A stretch of DNA of 64,000 nt from Odobenus rosmarus divergens (lineage: Eukaryota; Chordata; Mammalia; Carnivora; Odobenidae), in NCBI RefSeq assembly GCF_000321225.1, contig NW_004450464.1, positions 628,026 to 692,025 of the forward strand. Direction: 5' to 3'. The position numbers were made by a program, and so were the translations under genes. The first letter of the stretch is position 1. Each line of letters begins with the position of its first letter. Below are positions 58,125-64,000 of this stretch, piece after piece. The notes below the pieces were generated by a model. It was not told the origin of the DNA, ran no database searches, and saw only the letters and a program-made list of their open reading frames with translations.

Positions 58125-61100
58125 ATGATGAAAATAAATTCATATCTTTCAATAATCACTCTCAGTGTGAATGGCCTAAATGCTCCCATAAAATGGCACA
58201 GGGTTGCAGATTGGATAAAAAGACAGGACCCATCCATATGCGGTCTACAAGAGACCATTCTGAACTTAAAGATACATCCAGACTGAAAGTGAAGGAATGG
58301 AGATCCATCTTCCATGCCAACAGACCTCAAAAGAAAGCTGGGGTAGCTATTCTAACATCAAACAAATTAGATTTTAAGCTAAACTGCAGTTAGAGACAGA
58401 GAAGGACACGATATCATTCTTAAAGGGTCTATCCAACAAGAAGACCTAACAATTTATAAATATCTATGCTCCCAACATGGGAGCAGCCATCTACATAAGC
58501 CAACTGTTAACCAAAATGAAGAGTCATATTGATAACAATACATTAATTGTAGGAGACCTCAATACTCCACACTCAGGAGTAGACAGATTATCTAAGTAGA
58601 AAATCAACAAAGAAACAAGAGCTTTGAATGATACACTGGACCAGATTGACCTCATAGAAATATAGAGAGCATTCCACCCCAAAACAACAGAATACTCATT
58701 CTTCTCGAGCGCACATGGAACTTTCTCCAGAATAGACCACATACTGGGTCAAAAATCAGGTCTCAACCGATACCAAAAAACTGAGATTATTCCCTGCATA
58801 TTCTCAGACCATAATGTTTTAAAACTGGAACTCGATCACAAGAAAAAAATTGGCAGAAATTCAAACACTTGGAAGCTAAAGACCACTCTGCTCAAGAATG
58901 TTTGGGTCAAGCAGGAAATCAAAGAACTTAAACGATTCATGGAAACCAATAAGAACAGAAACACATCAGTCCAAAACCTATGGGATACTGCAAAGGCAGT
59001 CCTAAGGGGGAAATACATAGCCTTCCAAGCTTCACTCAAAAAAACAGAAAAATATCAAATTTACCAACTAACTTTACACCTTAAAGAACTAGAGAAAAAG
59101 CACAAATGATGCCTAAGCCATGCATTAGAAGAGAAATAATTAAGATTAGAGCAGAGATCAAGAAATTAGAGACCAGAAACGTAGTATATCAGATCAATGA
59201 AACTAGAAGCTGGTTCTTTGAAAGAATTAATAAGATCGATAAACCTCTGGCCAGACTTATCCAAAAGAGAAAGGACCCAAATTAATAAAATTATGAATGA
59301 AAGGGGAAAGATCACAACTAACACCAAGGAAATAGAAACAATTATTAGAAATTATTATCAACAACTATATGCCAATAAATTAAGCAGCCTGTAAGAAATG
59401 GATGCCTTCCTAGAAACCTATAAACTGCCAAGACTGAAACAGGAAGAAATTGACAACCTGAATAGGCCAATAACCAGTAACGAGATTGAAGCAGTGATCA
59501 GAAACCTTCCAAAAAACAAGAGTCCGGGGCCTGATGGATTCCCTGGGGAATTCTACCAAACATTCAAAGAAGAAATAAAACATATTCTCCTGAAGCTGTT
59601 TCAAAAAACAGAAACGGAAGGAAAGCTTCCAGACTCATCCTATGAGGCCAGCATTACCTTAATCCCCAAACCAGGCAAAGACCCCATCAAAAAAGAATTT
59701 CAGACTGATATCCCTGATGAGTATGGATTGCAAAATTCTCAACAAAATCCTAGCTAGTAGGATCCAACAACTCATTAAAAGGATCATCCACCACGACCAA
59801 GTAGGATTTATTCCTGGGATTCAAGGGTGGTTCAACATTCGCAAATCAATCAATGTGATAGAACACATTAATAAGAGGAGAGAGAAGAACCTATGGGCCC
59901 CTCAATTGATGCAGAAAAAGCATTTGACAAAATACAGCATCCTTTCCTGATTAAAACTCTTCGGAGCATAGGGATAGAGGGAACATTCCTCAAGTTCATA
60001 AAATCCACCTATGAAAAACTCGCATTGAGCATCATCCTCAATGTGGAAAAGCGGAGAGCCTTTCCCTTCAGATCAGGAACACGTCAAGGATGCCCACTCT
60101 CGCTGCTATTGTTCAACATAGTACTAGAAATCCTAGCAACAGCAATCAGGCAACAAAAGGAAATAAAATGTATACAAATTGGCAAAGAAGAAGTCAAACA
60201 CTCTCTCTTCACAGATGACATGATCCTTCATGTGGAAAACCCAAAAGACTCCACCCCCAAATTACTAGAACTCATACAGCAATTCAGTAATGTGGCAGGA
60301 TACAAAATCAATGCACAGAAATCAGTTGCTTTCTATACACTAACAATGCAACTGTAAAAAGAGAAATTAGAGAATTGATTCCATTTACAATAGCACCAAA
60401 AACCATAAGATACCTCAGAGTAAACCTAACCAAAGAGGTAAAGGATCTATACTCTAGGAACTACAGAACACTCATGAAAGAAATTGAAGAAGACACAAAA
60501 AGATGGAAAAATATGGTTTGGAAGAATAAACATTGTTAAAATGTCTATGCTACCCAGAGCAATCTTCAATGACATCCCAAACAAAATTCCAATGACATTT
60601 TTCAAAGTGCTGGAACAAACAATCCTAAAATTTGTATGGAATCAGAAAAGACTCCGAATCACCAAGAAAATGTTGAAAAAGAAAAACAAAGCTGGGTCAT
60701 CATGTTGCCTGATTTCAAGCTATATTACAAAGCCATGATCACCAAGGCAGCATGGTACTGGCACAAAAACAGACATATAGACCAATGGAATAGAATAGAG
60801 AGCCCAGATAGGGACCCTCAACTCTATGGTCAAATAATCTTCAACAAAGCAGGAAAAATGCAAGAGAAAAAACACAGTCTTTTCAGTAAATGGTGCTGGG
60901 AAAATTGGACAGCTATGTACAGAAGAATGAAACTCAACCATTCTCTAACACCATACACAAAGAAACGCAAAATGGATGAAAGACCTGAATATGAGACAGG
61001 AATCCATCAAAACCCTAGAGGAGAGCATAGGCAGTAACCTCTCTGACATTGGCCACAGCAACTTCTTTCAAGATACATCTCCAAAGACTAGTGAAACAAA

Positions 61101-61916
61101 AGCAAAAATGAACTTTTGGGGCTTCATCAAAATAAAAAGCTTCTGCACAGCAAAGGAAACAGTCAATAAGACAAAGAGGTAACCCACAGAATGGGAGAAG
61201 ATATTTGCAAATGTCACTACAGATAAAGGGCTGATATCCAAGATCTACAAAGAACTTCTCAAACTCTACACCCAAAAAACAAATAAGTCAAAAAATGTGC
61301 AGAAGACATGAACAGACACTTTTCAAAAGAAGACATACAAATGGCTAACAGACACAATGAAAAATGTTCATCATCATTAGCCATTGGGAAATTCAAATCA
61401 AAACCACATTGAGATACCACCTTACACCAGTTAGAATGGCAAAAATTGACAAGGCAAGAGACAACAAATGTTGGAGAGGTTGTGGAGAAAGGGGAATCCT
61501 CCTACACTGTTAGTGAGAATGCAAGTTGGTACAGCCACTTTGGAATACAATGTGGAGGTTCCTTAAAAAAATTAAAAATAGAGCTACCCTATGACCCAGC
61601 AATTGCACTCCTGGGTATTTACCCCAAAGACACAGATGTAGTGAAAAGAAGGGCAATATTCACCCCAATGTTCATAGCAGCAATGTCCGCAACAGCCAAA
61701 CTGTGGAAAGAGCTGAGATGCCCTTCAACAGATGAATGGATAAAGAAGATGTGGTCCATATACACAATGGAATATCACTCAGCCATCAGAAAGGATGAAT
61801 ACCCAACTTTCACATCAACATGGATGGGACTGGAGGAGATTATACTAAGTGAAAGAAGTCAAGCAGAGAAGTCAATTATCATATGGTTTCACTTATTTGT
61901 AGAACATAAGGAATAG
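58125..61916 (+). pseudogene. L1 ORF2 (endonuclease and reverse transcriptase), degenerate
   Basis: ATG at 58125 opens the apurinic-like endonuclease domain (MMKINSYLSIITLSVNGLNA). A one-base deletion near 58257 in the conserved QETH region shifts the frame, and a TAG at 58597-58599 interrupts the endonuclease. The reverse transcriptase is recognisable: [14 protein letters not shown] (about 59519), [10 protein letters not shown] (about 59790), TRQGCPLS (about 60080) and the catalytic YxDD-type box as FTDD (60208-60219; FADD is usual). The C-terminal cysteine motif CWRGCGE lies at about 61470. The conserved Trp-Trp following the next Cys is replaced by TAG TGA (61511-61516). The last open piece (KKLKIELPYDP ... 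WIKKMW ... EYHSAI) ends at 61916. Many further frameshifts lie between these blocks. Family length is about 1275 residues. Confidence 0.95.
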
Positions 61917-62245
61917 CATGGAGGACATTAGGAGAAGAAAGGGAAAAATGAAGGGAAGGAAATCAGAGGGAGAGATGAACCATGAGAGATGATGGACGCT
62001 GAGAAACTGAGGGTTTTAGAGGGGAGGGGTTGGGGGGATGGGTTAGCCCGGTGATGGGTATTAAGGAGGGCATGTATTGCATGGAGCACTGGGTGTTATA
62101 CGCAAACAATGAATCATGGAACACTACATCAAAAACAATGATGTACTGTATGGGGACTAACATAACATAACATAATAAAATAAAATAAAATAATAAAATA
62201 AAATAAAATAAAATAAAATAAAATAAAATAAAATAAAATAAAAAG
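61917..62245 (+). other. L1 3'UTR and (AAAAT)n tail
   Basis: A short 3'UTR with a G-rich run (62021-62042: G4, G4, G6, G3 blocks) able to form a G-quadruplex, a feature known from L1 3'UTRs in mammals. It is followed by 'gatgggtattaaggaggg', 'gagcactgggtgttatacgc' and 'acactacatcaaaaac'. The end is AAAAT/TAAAA units from about 62175. Confidence 0.93.
62021..62042 (+). promoter_or_regulatory. Potential G-quadruplex in the L1 3'UTR
   Basis: Four G runs of at least three with loops of 1-2 bases (loops A, TT, AT). The same feature is in the truncated L1 at 52369-52390 (G6-T-G6-AT-G3). Folding is inferred from sequence only. Confidence 0.6.
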
Positions 62246-62291
62246 GAAACATGAAGCACCTAGATAAAATGAAGTAAAAAAGAAAAAGGAG

Positions 62292-62492
62292 CAGGTGCCT
62301 GTGTGACTCAGCTAAGCATCTAACTCGGTTTTGGCTCAGGTCATGCTCTCAAGGTTGTGAGATGGAGCCCTGCATCAGGCTCTATGCTCAGCATGGGAGT
62401 CTGCTTAAGACTTCCTCTCTCTCTCCCTCTGGCTCTCCCCCATGGTCTCTCTCTTTCTCTCTCTCTCTCAAATAAATAAATCTTTTAAAAAA
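62292..62492 (+). mobile_element. Older SINEC subfamily copy
   Basis: GTGCCTGTGTGACTCAGCTAAGC head, then 'tctaactcggttttggctcaggtcatgctctcaaggttgtgagatggagcc', which differs clearly from the other SINEs here and resembles an older SINEC body. CT-rich part and (AAATA)n tail present. No clear TSD. Confidence 0.9.
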
Positions 62493-63791
62493 GTATATGA
62501 AAGATGAGAGACAAGAAGGATGCCACCAGAATCTAAAACAGCTATCTAAGTGAAGTCAAAGGTGGAAGCAATAGAAAGAGAAGGTGCTGGGGGATATAAT
62601 TAAAAATAGAAGGGCAGGGGGAGGGGGTGGAATCCAGACCAGAAGATGTATGAGTTTTTTCATTGAATGACTACCAAAACCATAAAGAAAATGAACCAAA
62701 CCTAAACATACCATAGTGAGTATTTTGAACATCAGAGATAAATAAGGATCAGATTTGGAGTCATGATCCACTCATTCAGCAGCAATTAATACTAAAGAAA
62801 GAGAAGGAACATCTTTAAAACTCTAATGGAATATGAGCATAGAATTCTATAACCGTCCAAATTACCATTTTTGGTAGAGAGTTATAGAAATTTTTAAATA
62901 TGTAAAAACTTAGAGTGACTCCCATCCATAAACTCTCTATGAAAGAAACTTAAAATACATCCCATCTTTATCAGAACTGATTTCAAGAAAGACGAAGACA
63001 TGGGCTTAAAAAAAATCAAAGAACCAAGAAATCGTTAAAAATGTATGCTCTCTAAATAAATACAAATGAAATAAAATAAGAATAACTCTTAATATTCAAA
63101 ATATGTTCAGTTTGAAGAGGAGAGGGATGGGGAGGAAGAGAAATGGAAACATGTAGGTCTTTTTTTATTGTAGAAATTATATCTAGATACTGATAGCAAA
63201 TAAATATAAATTTTTTAAGTAGACACTAAAGGAATAGGGATGTGATATATGTTTCCATCTTATAATACTTAAATAAAAAAATAAAATTTAAAAAGCAGGA
63301 AAAATCAGGAAAGGAAAATCAATGCAGAAACATCCATAAAAAAGTAATATGGGAGGGCTTGTTCCAACATAACAGTGACAATAATAAATTTAAAATATCT
63401 AGATCTCTACCCTTCAAGGTAATAAATCTTGTTTAAAAGAGAGTTAAGATTCAATTAAATGAAAATACACCAAAAGTTGACTAATAGAGAAATGAAGGGG
63501 AAAAAAGAGAATTACCTAGCAAATCCTAGCAAAGTCAACCAGGTATGAAAATATTTTTTTAAATCCTAAATCAAATTCAATGAAAAAGAGATAAGTCAGA
63601 GTAAAATGAAGTTATTTTTAAAATTAAGTTAGAAATATTCCAATGACTAAAAGATTCATAAATGGTTATGTCAAAATTCACCAACTCAAATACATAGCAG
63701 GGTTTGTTTGTTGTTGTTTTTACTAAGTATATAATGTAAATGATGTAGGAAGCTATAAATGAGTAAGAATGATACCCAGCACAACCATTTT
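62493..63791. other. Unique AT-rich sequence
   Basis: No gene or repeat recognised. Confidence 0.5.
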
Positions 63792-64000
63792 TTTAACACT
63801 TTTTTTATTTTGTTATGTTAATCACCATACATTACATCATTAGTTTTTGATGTAGCGTTCCATGATTCATTGTTTGTGTATAACACCCAGTGCTCCATTC
63901 AATACATGCCCTCTTTAATACCCATCACCAGGCTAACGCATCCCCCCAAGCCCCTCCCCTCTAGAACCCTCAGTTTGTTTCTCAGAGTCCATAGTCTCTC
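63792..64000 (-). mobile_element. L1 3' end, antisense, continuing past the window edge
   Basis: 'taatcaccatacattacatc', 'gatgtagcgttccatgattc', 'aacacccagtgctccattcaatacatgcc' and 'tctttaatacccatcaccagg' are the reverse complement of the same L1 3'UTR as at 61917-62245. The element extends beyond base 64000, so its full length is unknown. Confidence 0.93.

Larger units (their letters stand above)
56296..62245 (+). mobile_element. Full-length carnivore L1 (LINE-1), inactive
   Basis: A complete non-LTR retrotransposon of 5.95 kb with 5'UTR, ORF1, ORF2, 3'UTR and (AAAAT)n tail. The TSD GAAACATGAAACAC (56282-56295) and GAAACATGAAGCAC (62246-62259), one mismatch, brackets it exactly, so nothing is missing at either end. 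L1 mobilises itself by target-primed reverse transcription and supplies the machinery for SINEs and processed pseudogenes such as the one at 38339. Both ORFs are broken by stops and frameshifts, so this copy cannot move autonomously. Confidence 0.97.

Noticed and set aside
58125..61916. Potentially active reverse transcriptase
   Set aside because: At least one frameshift in the endonuclease, a TAG near 58597, a changed FTDD box and tandem stops in the C-terminal cysteine region make an intact product impossible.

Overview
This window is ordinary mammalian nuclear DNA from a carnivoran. It is AT-rich and contains no host protein-coding exon that I can defend. The diagnostic signal is a set of 17 tRNA-derived SINEC copies (16 independent insertions, one copied by a local duplication). 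They share the carnivore head (GCGCCTGGGTGGCTCAG), a pol III A box and B box, a CT-rich body, an AATAAA-containing tail and short target-site duplications (TSDs). The SINE body and the L1 subfamily look arctoid (bear, panda, seal or mustelid-like) rather than felid or typical young dog SINEC_Cf. That species inference is soft.

Layout. 1-6 kb: a 50-N assembly gap flanked by a 75-bp direct repeat, a SINE, a MaLR/MLT1-like LTR, two MIRs, and an old L1 fragment that appears inverted relative to its own 3' end. 6-10.4 kb: two SINEs in unique sequence. 10.4-14.3 kb: a head-to-tail duplication of 1954 bp, essentially identical, carrying its own SINE. 14.3-30 kb: mostly unique sequence with scattered SINE, MIR, L2, L1 3' end and MER5-like relics, a 31-bp minisatellite and a (CA)n tract. 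30-38 kb: the densest SINE cluster plus a second MLT1-like LTR. 38.3-38.9 kb: a processed RPS24 pseudogene with frameshifts and a TSD. 39-56 kb: mostly unique, with an L2, a Tigger-like DNA transposon split by an L1 scrap, three SINEs and two tiny L1 3' ends. 56.3-62.2 kb: a full-length, TSD-flanked carnivore L1 with 5'UTR, decayed ORF1 and ORF2, 3'UTR and (AAAAT)n tail. 62.3-64 kb: an older SINE, unique sequence, and the 3' end of another L1 in the opposite orientation that runs off the window.

No genes work together here. The content is retrotransposition output (L1, SINEs mobilised in trans by L1, an L1-made ribosomal protein retrocopy) on an intergenic or deep intronic background. I saw no CRISPR, operon, real tRNA or rRNA gene, nor a new biological system. 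The points most worth a second look are the 1.95-kb near-identical tandem duplication, the gap flanked by a direct repeat (both may be assembly artefacts), the long antisense open frame in the L1 5'UTR, and a small splice-acceptor-led open segment near 16.1-16.3 kb.
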